Origin: Nguyenibacter vanlangensis | GTDB lineage: Bacteria > Pseudomonadota > Alphaproteobacteria > Acetobacterales > Acetobacteraceae | Direction: 5' to 3' | Length of the DNA stretch: 64,000 bases | Assembly: GCF_038719015.1 (NCBI RefSeq) | Contig: NZ_CP152276.1 | Span: 186,001 to 250,000 of the forward strand | In this document: positions 7,870 through 15,615 of the stretch, piece after piece | Layout of the letters: every line of letters starts with the position of its first letter | Position numbering within the stretch: the first letter of the stretch is position 1 | Notes under the pieces: generated by a model | Database searches by the model: none | Told to the model about the DNA's origin: nothing | Seen by the model: only the letters and a program-made list of their open reading frames with translations | Made by a program: the position numbers and the translations under genes

Positions 7870-9360
7870 ATGCCAGCGATTGCCGAAACCCGCGATGCGG
7901 TCGAGAGTCTGAGCCAGTCCACGTACAAATGGGGGTTCGAGACCGAGATCGAGATGGATCTGGCCCCCAAGGGGTTGAACGAGGATACGATCCGCCTGAT
8001 CTCGCACCGCAAGCAGGAGCCGGAGTGGCTGCTGGACTGGCGGCTTAAGGCGTTCCGGGCCTGGCAGGCGATGGCGGAGCCGGCCTGGGCGAAGCCGCGC
8101 CATCCGCCGATCGATTTCCAGGACGCGCATTATTATGCCGCGCCGAAGAAGAAGGCCGGGCCGAAATCGCTGGACGAGGTCGATCCCGAATTGCTGCGCA
8201 CCTATGAGAAGCTGGGCATTCCGCTGCACGAGCAGGCGATGCTGGCGGGGGTGGAGGTGCCCGAGGGCGAGCAGGCCCGTGCCCCGGTGGCGGTGGACGC
8301 GGTATTCGACAGCGTATCGGTCGTGACCACCTTCCGCGAGACGCTGGCCGAGGCGGGGGTGATCTTCTGCCCGATTTCCGAGGCGGTGCGCGCGCATCCG
8401 GACCTGGTGCGCCGCTATCTGGGCAGCGTGGTGCCGGTGTCGGACAATTTCTATGCGGCGCTGAATTCGGCGGTCTTTACCGACGGCTCGTTCGTCTACA
8501 TTCCCAAGGGCGTGCGCTGCCCGATGGAGCTGTCGACCTATTTCCGCATCAATGCGCGCAATACCGGCCAGTTCGAGCGGACGCTGATCATCGCCGAGGA
8601 GGGGGCGTCGGTATCCTATCTGGAAGGCTGCACGGCGCCGATGCGCGACGAGAACCAGCTTCATGCGGCGGTGGTCGAGCTGGTGGCGATGGATGACGCC
8701 GCGATCAAATATTCGACCGTGCAGAACTGGTACCCGGGCGACGCGGAAGGCCGCGGCGGGATCTATAATTTCGTGACCAAGCGCGGCGCCTGCCGCGGGG
8801 CGCGGTCGAAGATCTCCTGGACGCAGGTCGAGACCGGGTCGGCCATCACGTGGAAATATCCGTCCTGCATCCTGCAGGGCGACGGATCGGTGGGCGAGTT
8901 CTATTCGGTCGCGGTGACCAACAACCACCAGCAGGCCGATACCGGGACCAAGATGATCCATATCGGGCGCAACACGCGCTCGACGATCATCGCCAAGACC
9001 ATCAGCGCCGGGGAGTCCGACAGCACCTATCGCGGGCTGGTGCGGATGATGCCCAAGGCGTCGGGAGCGCGGAACTTCACACAGTGCGACAGCCTGCTGA
9101 TCGGCGACCGCTGCGGGGCGCACACCGTGCCCTATATCGAGAGCCGCAACATGTCGGCCAAGGTGGAGCACGAGGCCACGACGTCGAAGATCTCGGAGGA
9201 TCAGCTCTTCTATTGCCGTCAGCGCGGCCTGTCGGAAGAGGACGCGGTGGGGCTGATCGTCAACGGGTTCTGCAAGGACGTGCTGAAGGAACTGCCGATG
9301 GAATTCGCGGTCGAGGCCCAGAAATTGCTGCAGATCAGCCTGGAAGGCAGCGTCGGCTGA
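7870..9360 (+). CDS. sufB: Fe-S cluster scaffold subunit SufB
   Basis: SufB is the core scaffold of the SufBCD complex, on which Fe-S clusters are built from sulfur delivered by SufS and iron. The 496-aa product is full length and highly conserved, with [14 protein letters not shown] (about 253-266), [11 protein letters not shown] and the C-terminal [20 protein letters not shown] block that carries residues of the SufB-SufD interface. The start ATG at 7870 is preceded by GGGAGCAGGAAG. It is followed 6 bp later by sufC and is clearly part of one transcript from the regulator to the A-type carrier. The cell location is the cytosol. Confidence 0.97.
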   Translation: MPAIAETRDAVESLSQSTYKWGFETEIEMDLAPKGLNEDTIRLISHRKQEPEWLLDWRLKAFRAWQAMAEPAWAKPRHPPIDFQDAHYYAAPKKKAGPKSLDEVDPELLRTYEKLGIPLHEQAMLAGVEVPEGEQARAPVAVDAVFDSVSVVTTFRETLAEAGVIFCPISEAVRAHPDLVRRYLGSVVPVSDNFYAALNSAVFTDGSFVYIPKGVRCPMELSTYFRINARNTGQFERTLIIAEEGASVSYLEGCTAPMRDENQLHAAVVELVAMDDAAIKYSTVQNWYPGDAEGRGGIYNFVTKRGACRGARSKISWTQVETGSAITWKYPSCILQGDGSVGEFYSVAVTNNHQQADTGTKMIHIGRNTRSTIIAKTISAGESDSTYRGLVRMMPKASGARNFTQCDSLLIGDRCGAHTVPYIESRNMSAKVEHEATTSKISEDQLFYCRQRGLSEEDAVGLIVNGFCKDVLKELPMEFAVEAQKLLQISLEGSVG

Positions 9361-9366
9361 ACGGAG

Positions 9367-10149
9367 ATGAGTGACGTGAGCAACGAGTTTGTACGGATCG
9401 CCGGCCTGTGCGCCAAGATTTCCGATGGCGGCATGGACAAGGAGATCCTGCGGGGCGTCGATCTGGAGATCCCGGCGGGCGAGGTCCATGCGATCATGGG
9501 GCCGAACGGGTCGGGCAAATCCACCCTGTCCTATGTGCTGGCGGGGCGCGAGGATTACGAGGTGACAGAGGGCACCGCGACCTTCAAGGGTCAGGACCTG
9601 CTGGCGCTGGAGCCCGAGGCGCGCGCGGCGCTGGGCCTGTTCCTGGCCTTTCAGGCGCCGGTCGAACTGCCGGGGGTGAACAACGCGAATTTCCTGCGCA
9701 CGGCGGTGAATGCGGTGCGCCGCGCCCGGGGGCAGGACGAACTGGATGCCGTGGCCTTCCTGAAGGCGGTGCGCCAGGAGACCAGGCACCTGTCGATCGC
9801 CGACGACATGCTGAAGCGCAACGTGAATGTCGGGTTCTCGGGCGGCGAGAAGAAGCGCAACGAGGTGCTGCAGATGCGCATGCTGCAGCCGTCCTTCGCC
9901 ATCCTGGACGAAACGGACAGCGGGCTGGACATCGACGCGCTGCGCATCGTGGCCGAAGGGGTGAATTCGCTGCGTGCGCCCGATTTCTCGGCGCTGGTCA
10001 TCACCCATCACCAGCGTCTGCTGGATTACATCGTGCCGGACCGCATCCATGTGATGGCGCGCGGGCGGATCATCCATAGCGGCGGACCGGAGCTGGCCAA
10101 GCAACTGGAAGCCCAGGGTTATGCCCGTTTCCTGGCGGAGGCGGCGTGA
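9367..10149 (+). CDS. sufC: SUF ATPase subunit SufC
   Basis: SufC is an ABC-type ATPase without membrane domains; its ATP-driven dimerisation rearranges the SufB-SufD core for cluster assembly. The sequence shows Walker A GPNGSGKST, the signature FSGGEKKRNEV and Walker B LDETDSGLD, typical of SufC rather than transporters. The ATG at 9367 gives 260 aa, but the GGAG ribosome site (9363-9366) touches it directly; the in-frame GTG at 9376 has a better 9-nt spacing and may be the real start (257 aa). The end overlaps sufD by four bases (GTGA), implying translational coupling. Confidence 0.96.
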   Translation: MSDVSNEFVRIAGLCAKISDGGMDKEILRGVDLEIPAGEVHAIMGPNGSGKSTLSYVLAGREDYEVTEGTATFKGQDLLALEPEARAALGLFLAFQAPVELPGVNNANFLRTAVNAVRRARGQDELDAVAFLKAVRQETRHLSIADDMLKRNVNVGFSGGEKKRNEVLQMRMLQPSFAILDETDSGLDIDALRIVAEGVNSLRAPDFSALVITHHQRLLDYIVPDRIHVMARGRIIHSGGPELAKQLEAQGYARFLAEAA

Positions 10150-11411
10150 ACGCGATCGCGCCCGCCGGCGCCAGCGCCGCCGCATTCCTGGCGCGCCATG
10201 CGGCGCGGGCCGGGGCCAGCGCCGCGCGCGACGCGGCGGCGGAATGGCTGGGCCGCGCCGGGCTGCCGCGCAGCGGGGTCGAGGCGTGGAAATATACCTC
10301 GCTGCGCGCGCTGGGGGACGTGGCCTTCGCCGCCGCGCCGGCGCAGGCCGACCCGGCGCGGGTCGAGGCGATCCTGGCCGAGGCCGGACGGGTCTTCGGG
10401 CTGGAGCCCGGCCTGCCGCGCGCGGTACTGGTCAATGGCCGGTTCGATCCTGCGCTTTCGCGCCTGCCGGCCGGGGTGCGCGCGGTACGGTTCAACGAGG
10501 CGACCGACCTGCCGTCGGCCGATGACGTGGCGAGCGCGCTGAATGCGCTGCTGGCCGAGGACGGGCTGGTGCTGCATGTCGCCTCCGGCCATGATGCAGG
10601 CCGGATGGCGCTGCTGTCGGTGGTGATCGCGGGGGATACGCCGCTGTCGGTCCATCCGCGGCACCGGATCGTGCTGGAGCCGGGGGCGAGATTGTCGCTG
10701 CTGGACCTGGCGGTCGGGCAGGGGAATTATCTGAACAACCCGGTCATCGACATCGCGGTCGCGGACGGGGCGTCGCTGGTCCATGCCAAGCTGCAGGCCG
10801 AGGATGTTTCGGCGCGGCATCTGGCGGTGGTTCACGCCGATATCGGCGCGGGCGCGCATTATGACAGTTTTACCCTGACCCTGGGGGCGGGGCTGGCCCG
10901 GCACGAGGTCCATGCCCGGCTGGGGGCCGAGGGCGGCGTGGTGCACGTCAACGGCGCGCAATTGCTGGACGGGCGGCAGCATGCCGACCTGACCAGCGTG
11001 ATCACCCACGGCGCGCCGGCCTGCAATTCGCGCCAGACGGTGAAGAACGTGCTGTCGGAGCATGCGCGCGGCGTGTTCCAGGGCAAGATCCTGGTCGAGC
11101 GCATTGCGCAGAAGACCGACGGTTACCAGATGAATCAGGCGCTGCTGCTGTCCGAGACGGCCGAGATCGATGCCAAGCCGGAGCTTGAGATCTATGCCGA
11201 CGACGTGCGCTGCAGCCATGGGGCGACGGTGGGCGCGCTGGACGGCGACCAGTTGTTCTATCTGCGCAGCCGCGGCGTGGCCGAGCATGAGGCGCGCGCC
11301 ATCCTGGTCAAGGCGTTCCTGCATGACGCGGTCGCGCTGATGGGGGACGACATGTTGCGCGCGGTGCTGGATCGCGCGGTCGAATCCTGGTGGAACCGGA
11401 AGGACGCATAA
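10146..11411 (+). CDS. sufD: SUF assembly subunit SufD
   Basis: SufD pairs with SufB in the SufBC2D complex and is needed for iron entry. The 421-aa protein has a variable N-terminal half and a conserved beta-helix core, with RQTVKNVLSEHARGVFQGKI and the C-terminal CSHGATVGALDGDQLFYLRSRG region that parallels SufB and contains the conserved His of the subunit interface. Translation starts at a GTG that overlaps the sufC stop codon (GTGA at 10146-10149), a clean sign of coupling. sufS begins just after its stop codon. Confidence 0.95.
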   Translation: MNAIAPAGASAAAFLARHAARAGASAARDAAAEWLGRAGLPRSGVEAWKYTSLRALGDVAFAAAPAQADPARVEAILAEAGRVFGLEPGLPRAVLVNGRFDPALSRLPAGVRAVRFNEATDLPSADDVASALNALLAEDGLVLHVASGHDAGRMALLSVVIAGDTPLSVHPRHRIVLEPGARLSLLDLAVGQGNYLNNPVIDIAVADGASLVHAKLQAEDVSARHLAVVHADIGAGAHYDSFTLTLGAGLARHEVHARLGAEGGVVHVNGAQLLDGRQHADLTSVITHGAPACNSRQTVKNVLSEHARGVFQGKILVERIAQKTDGYQMNQALLLSETAEIDAKPELEIYADDVRCSHGATVGALDGDQLFYLRSRGVAEHEARAILVKAFLHDAVALMGDDMLRAVLDRAVESWWNRKDA

Positions 11412-11412
11412 G

Positions 11413-12663
11413 ATGGACCTGTCGCCCGTCGTCATGACCGACCCGATCGACGCGCTGCGCGGCCTGCGCGACGATTTTCCGATCCTGAACGAGACGGTGC
11501 ACGGCAAGGCGCTGGTCTTTCTGGACAGCGCGGCGTCGGCGCAGAAGCCGGTACAGGTGATCGATGCCATGGCGGGCGCGATGCGCACCCAGTACGCCAA
11601 CATCCATCGCGGCCTGCACTGGATGAGCGAGCGGACGACCGAGGCGTATGAAGGGGTGCGGGACCAGGTTGCCGGGCTGATCGGCGCGCCGTCGCGCGAG
11701 GAGATCATCTTTACCCGCAACAGCACCGAGGCGATCAATCTGGTCGCCCATTCCTTCGGCAGCCTGATGCGGCCGGGGCAGGCAGTGGTGATTTCGGAAA
11801 TGGAGCACCATGCCAACCTGGTGCCCTGGCAGATGCTGCGCGACCGCACGGGCATCGAACTGCGGGTGGCGCCGATCAGCGATGACGGCGACCTGGAGCT
11901 GGATGCTCTGGGGCGGCTGCTGGAGGATGGCAGGGTCGCGCTGGTGGCGGTGACCCATATGTCCAACGTGCTGGGCAGCGTGACCCCGGCGCGGCGGATC
12001 GCGGACATGGCGCATGACGCGGGCGCGCGCGTGCTGTTCGACGGCAGCCAGATGGTGGTGCACCGCAAGGTGGACGTGCAGGCGATCGGGGCGGATTTCT
12101 ATGCCTTTACCGGGCACAAGCTGTATGGCCCCAGCGGGATCGGCGTGCTGTGGGGACGGCGCGCGCTGCTGGACGAGATGCCGCCCTTCATGGGCGGGGG
12201 CGAAATGATTTCCGAGGTCCGGTTCGAGGGATCGCGCTGGGCGGCGGTGCCGCATAAGTTCGAGGCCGGGACGCCCGCGATCGTCGAGACGATCGGGCTG
12301 GGGGCAGCGATTTCCTATATCGAGGCGGTCGGGTACGACGCGATCGCGGCGCATGAGGCGGCGCTGGTGTCCCATGCCCTGGAGCGCCTGGGCGACGTGC
12401 CGGGCCTGCGCGTGGTCGGGCGGCCGGCCGATCGGGGCGGCGTGATCTCGTTCGTCATGAAGGACGCGCACCCGCATGACATCGCGACCCTGCTGGACCG
12501 AAGCGGGATCGCCGTACGGGCCGGGCATCATTGCGCCGAGCCGCTGATGCGCCGCCTGGGGCTGAGTGCGACGGCGCGGGCCAGTTTCGGCCTGTATACG
12601 ACGCGTGAGGAAGTGGACATGCTGGCCACGGCGCTGGAGCAGATCCGCTCCTTCTTCATCTGA
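11413..12663 (+). CDS. sufS: Cysteine desulfurase SufS
   Basis: SufS takes sulfur from L-cysteine and passes it as a persulfide to the SUF scaffold. This is a PLP enzyme of the class V aminotransferase fold. The 416-aa product has the PLP lysine in FTGHKLYGPSG (Lys about 236) and the active-site Cys in RAGHHCAEP (Cys about 374), typical of group II desulfurases. No sufE gene is present; the sufU-like gene directly downstream is the likely sulfur acceptor, as in SufS-SufU pairs. The start ATG at 11413 has a GGAAGGAC site 8 bp upstream; a second Met at residue 8 is possible. Confidence 0.96.
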   Translation: MDLSPVVMTDPIDALRGLRDDFPILNETVHGKALVFLDSAASAQKPVQVIDAMAGAMRTQYANIHRGLHWMSERTTEAYEGVRDQVAGLIGAPSREEIIFTRNSTEAINLVAHSFGSLMRPGQAVVISEMEHHANLVPWQMLRDRTGIELRVAPISDDGDLELDALGRLLEDGRVALVAVTHMSNVLGSVTPARRIADMAHDAGARVLFDGSQMVVHRKVDVQAIGADFYAFTGHKLYGPSGIGVLWGRRALLDEMPPFMGGGEMISEVRFEGSRWAAVPHKFEAGTPAIVETIGLGAAISYIEAVGYDAIAAHEAALVSHALERLGDVPGLRVVGRPADRGGVISFVMKDAHPHDIATLLDRSGIAVRAGHHCAEPLMRRLGLSATARASFGLYTTREEVDMLATALEQIRSFFI

Positions 12664-12721
12664 AGACTGGCTTCATCTGAAGACCGGCATCTGGAAATCG
12701 GCATCTGAGGATCGAGGGGGA

Positions 12722-13171
12722 ATGGACCAGGAGGGGATCTATCAGCAGCAGGTGATGGACCGGGCCCGCGCGCCCGTCCATGCCGGCCTGCCCGAGGGTG
12801 CCACGCATGAGGGGACGGGCGTGAACCCGATGTGCGGCGACCAGGTGCGGGTCGGGCTGGTGCTGGACGGGCAGGGGCGGGTGGCGCGGATCGGTCATCG
12901 GACCCGGGGGTGCGCGATCTGCGTGGCTTCGGCCGATCTGATGGCCGAGCTGGCGCTGGGGTGCGACGGTGGCGAATTGAAGGCGGTGTCGGCCGCGTTC
13001 GACAGGATGGTGCGCGACGGCGGTGCAGCGCCCCGCGATGAACTGGCGGTGTTCGCGCCGCTGCGGCGGCATCGGTCGCGGATACGCTGCGCCACCCTGC
13101 CTTGGTCGGCGCTGGAGACCGCGCTGGCGGATGGCCGGCAGCGCGCGACGGACGAATCAAAGGACGGATGA
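12722..13171 (+). CDS. sufU: SufU-like Fe-S assembly / sulfur transfer protein
   Basis: This small protein (149 aa) belongs to the SufU branch of the IscU fold. Three conserved cysteine positions are visible: NPMCGD, GCAIC and RCATLPW, the last in the helix that carries the third ligand. SufU binds zinc and accepts the persulfide from SufS rather than serving as a scaffold. The second motif reads GCAICVAS where many family members have Ser instead of the second Cys, so an extra thiol lies beside the usual ligand. The start at 12722 is preceded by GAGGGGG. It follows sufS by 58 bp that contain two similar CTTCATCTGAAGA-type runs and precedes the sufT-like gene by 7 bp. Confidence 0.88.
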   Translation: MDQEGIYQQQVMDRARAPVHAGLPEGATHEGTGVNPMCGDQVRVGLVLDGQGRVARIGHRTRGCAICVASADLMAELALGCDGGELKAVSAAFDRMVRDGGAAPRDELAVFAPLRRHRSRIRCATLPWSALETALADGRQRATDESKDG

Positions 13172-13178
13172 GACGGGA

Positions 13179-13682
13179 ATGAACGTGCAATCCGAAAAGA
13201 TCGAGACGGCGGAGACGACCGGGATCGGGCCTGCAGAGGCCGGGACTGCCGGGTTTTCGTTCGACGCGCCGGCTTCCGAGCCGGACGGGTCGGTCGAGAG
13301 CTGGACGCCGGACGAGATGCCTCCGGCCCGGGGAGCGGAGCCGGGAACGGAGCCGGGAACGAAGCCGACTGGGGACGGAACGCCCGACGAGGATGCGGTG
13401 ATCGCGGCGATCGCCAGCGTCTATGACCCGGAGATTCCGGTGAATATTTACGAGCTTGGCCTGATCTATGCGATCGACCTGCATCGTGACGGCAAGGTGC
13501 GGATCGAGATGACGCTGACTGCGCCCAACTGTCCCAGCGCGCAGGAACTGCCCGCGCAGGTGCAGGAGGCGGTGCGTGCGGTGGCCGGCGTGACCGGCGC
13601 CGAGGTCGAGATCGTCTGGGACCCGCCGTGGGACATGTCGCGGATGAGCGACGATGCCCGCCTGGCCCTGAACATGTTCTGA
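13179..13682 (+). CDS. SUF-associated DUF59 (MIP18-like) protein, SufT-like
   Basis: The C-terminal 100 residues form a DUF59/MIP18 domain with YDPEIPVNIYELGLIY and the key cysteine in TAPNCPSAQELP, as in SUF-associated SufT proteins that help mature Fe-S enzymes. The domain sits at the end of a 167-aa protein whose first about 70 residues are acidic and low in complexity, with a repeated GTEPGTEPGTKP segment near residues 52-63 that I do not recognise. The ATG at 13179 follows a GGGA site and lies 7 bp after the sufU stop. Its place between sufU and the A-type carrier is standard for alphaproteobacterial suf operons. Confidence 0.87.
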   Translation: MNVQSEKIETAETTGIGPAEAGTAGFSFDAPASEPDGSVESWTPDEMPPARGAEPGTEPGTKPTGDGTPDEDAVIAAIASVYDPEIPVNIYELGLIYAIDLHRDGKVRIEMTLTAPNCPSAQELPAQVQEAVRAVAGVTGAEVEIVWDPPWDMSRMSDDARLALNMF

Positions 13683-13721
13683 ACAGGTTTTGAATGCCGC
13701 TTTCGGGAGAATGCCCCCCCA

Positions 13722-14126
13722 ATGACCCAACCAACGACCCAGCCGATGACCCAGCCAATCGGCGGAACGCCCGCCGCCGCCCGCCCGGCGCGCGCGCTGC
13801 CGCCGCTGATGTCGCTGTCCGACCGTGCCGCCGAGCGGCTGCGCGCCCTGTATGACACCGCCCATGCCGGCCAGTTGCTGCGCGTCGCGGTGTCGACCAA
13901 GGGCTGTTCGGGCCATGGCTACGACATGAGCTTCGTCGGGGCGCCCGGTCCGGGGGACGAAATCGTGACCGACAAGGGGGTGACCCTGCTGGTGGACCGC
14001 AAGGCGACCCTGTTCCTGATCGGCACGGTGATGGATTACGAGGTGAAGCAACTGGAAGCAGGCTTTACCTTCATCAATCCGAACGAGAAAGGCCGCTGCG
14101 GCTGCGGCGAGAGCTTCCACGTCTGA
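13722..14126 (+). CDS. sufA: A-type Fe-S carrier protein (SufA/IscA-like)
   Basis: A-type carriers accept clusters from the SUF scaffold and hand them to target apoproteins. The last about 110 residues of this 134-aa protein contain the three invariant cysteines in STKGCSGHGY and GRCGCGESF. The N-terminus is a threefold repeat (MTQP-TTQP-MTQP) coded by three near-identical 12-bp units at 13722-13757; the internal Met of the third unit, or a Met near residue 30, could also be used. It is the last gene of the suf operon and is followed by a hairpin-rich spacer at 14127-14252. Confidence 0.92.
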   Translation: MTQPTTQPMTQPIGGTPAAARPARALPPLMSLSDRAAERLRALYDTAHAGQLLRVAVSTKGCSGHGYDMSFVGAPGPGDEIVTDKGVTLLVDRKATLFLIGTVMDYEVKQLEAGFTFINPNEKGRCGCGESFHV

Positions 14127-14252
14127 TGCGGGCCAGGCGAGGGCGCTGCCCTCGACCCGCAAGGAGTCGCGGACCCCTTGACCCCAATCTGTTGACAAAT
14201 AAATGGTTTCCAAAGGCGCCGCCTTTGGTGGGGTCCGGGGCGAAGCCCCGGG
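14127..14252. repeat. Convergent spacer resembling a dispersed intergenic repeat
   Basis: This 126-bp spacer between the convergent suf operon and methyltransferase gene has the look of a dispersed intergenic element: GGGCGCTGCCCTCGACCC near its left end, an AT-rich centre (ACAAATAAATGG) and a right end with GGTCCGGGGCGAAGCCCC. Segments of this kind recur between genes in related bacteria as I remember them. There is only one copy in this window, so the repeat status is inference. Confidence 0.4.
14210..14251. terminator. Tandem hairpins ending convergent transcripts
   Basis: Two perfect hairpins stand back to back: CCAAAGGC (14210-14217) with GCCTTTGG (14221-14228), and CCGGGGC (14235-14241) with GCCCCGG (14245-14251), each with a 3-nt loop. 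Neither has a long T tract. Their place between two convergent genes suggests a bidirectional transcription barrier. Confidence 0.55.
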
Positions 14253-15533
14253 TTACCGGCCCGGGCGCCGGGGGCGTCTGGGAGCGGTGAAGACGCACAC
14301 GGCTTCGGTTTCGGTGGACCAGAGGAACTGGTCGATCACCGTGAGGCTGTCCAGCGTGTAGCCCGCGTCCTTGAGGCCCGCGACGTCGCGGGCCAGGGCC
14401 TGGGGATTGCAACTGACATAGATGATGCAGGGCGGGCGCCCGGCGATGATCTGCGCCATCTGCGCGCCGGCCCCGGCATAGGGCGGGTCCAGCACCACGG
14501 CGCCGGCCTGGGCCAGGTGCTGCGCCATGACCGGCTGGCGGTTCAGGTCGCGCCGTTCGGCGACGACCCGCGTGCCGGCGGCGGCGCGGTGCAGGGCGGC
14601 GTGCGCGTCGGGATGGCCCTCGAACGCCAGGACCTTGGCGTGCCGGGCGAGCGCGAAGGACAGGGTGCCGCAGCCGGCATAAAGTTCGATGATCGTGTCC
14701 TTGCGCCCCAGGCGCCGGGGCAGTCCGGCCAGGATGGCGGCGATGATCGCGGCCTCGCCCTGGCGGGTCGGCTGGAGGAAGGCGCCGGGCGGCGGGGTGA
14801 CGGCGACCCCGGACAGATCATGGCGGACGGGCGCCGTCTGGGAGGCGGTTTCCGGGGACTGGGTACTGCCGGCGGGGCGCCAGGCGATGCGCGGCACATG
14901 GTGCGCGCGCGCGAAATCGGCCAGCTTGGCCCGGTCGGCGGCCGCCAGCGGGCCATCGGTGGCGAGCAGCAGGTCGGGGCCGGAATCGAGCAGGTTGACC
15001 TGTGCGTCGCCGGTGCGGCGCAGCGCGCCCAGCGATTGCATGAGGCCGCGCAGTTCGGCGATCAGCGCGAACAGCGCCGGGTCCAGCACCGGGCAGGCCG
15101 TCAGGTCGATCACGTCGCCGCGCCGGGCGTGCAGGCCGATCGACACACCCTGCGGCAGGCGTCGGACCGCCAGGTCGATGCGCCGCCGGCTGCCCGGCGG
15201 GCTCTGATGCGTCGCGGGCGTGGGCGGCGCGGCGAAGCCGGCGCGTTCCAGCGCGTGCCGCACCAGAGCCTCTTTCCATGCCAGGGTGGCAGGACGTGCG
15301 AAATGCTGGAGCGCGCAGCCACCGCACAGGCCGAAGAGCGGACAGGGCGGACCGACCCGGTCCGGGCTGGGGCGCAGCACCCGGACCAGCCGGGCCGCGC
15401 GCGGGTCCTGCATGTCGGCCAGCACCCGTTCGCCCGGCAAGGCGCCGGGGATGAACAGGCGGCCGCCATCAGGGGCGCGGGCGATGCCGTCGCCGTCGGC
15501 CCCGAGTTGGGTGATGTCGGTCTCGATCGTCAT
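14253..15533 (-). CDS. RNA 5-methyluridine methyltransferase, RlmD/TrmA family
   Basis: This SAM-dependent enzyme methylates C5 of uridine in rRNA or tRNA. Starting at the N-terminus, it has a TRAM-like RNA-binding domain (about residues 1-55), the Cys set of an Fe-S cluster (CPLFGLCGGC, about 84-93), a Rossmann SAM domain with ELYAGCGTLSF, the DPPYAGAG motif and the catalytic nucleophile Cys in IYVSCNPQAL near the C-terminus. The 426-aa length fits the family. The position methylated cannot be told from the sequence. It is monocistronic, convergent with the suf operon and 82 bp downstream of the helicase gene. Confidence 0.88.
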   Translation of the reverse strand: MTIETDITQLGADGDGIARAPDGGRLFIPGALPGERVLADMQDPRAARLVRVLRPSPDRVGPPCPLFGLCGGCALQHFARPATLAWKEALVRHALERAGFAAPPTPATHQSPPGSRRRIDLAVRRLPQGVSIGLHARRGDVIDLTACPVLDPALFALIAELRGLMQSLGALRRTGDAQVNLLDSGPDLLLATDGPLAAADRAKLADFARAHHVPRIAWRPAGSTQSPETASQTAPVRHDLSGVAVTPPPGAFLQPTRQGEAAIIAAILAGLPRRLGRKDTIIELYAGCGTLSFALARHAKVLAFEGHPDAHAALHRAAAGTRVVAERRDLNRQPVMAQHLAQAGAVVLDPPYAGAGAQMAQIIAGRPPCIIYVSCNPQALARDVAGLKDAGYTLDSLTVIDQFLWSTETEAVCVFTAPRRPRRPGR

Positions 15534-15615
15534 GGCGTCATCGCCTGAGCGGACAAGCGCCTGAGCGGAGAAGCGCGCGGCGGATCGCCGCCGGCGCGCC
15601 TGTCCGCCCGGGCCG

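Noticed and set aside
7282..10185. Long minus-strand open frame of about 970 codons across the suf genes.
   Set aside because: Composition is that of an antisense shadow and the plus strand holds clearly conserved SufB and SufC.
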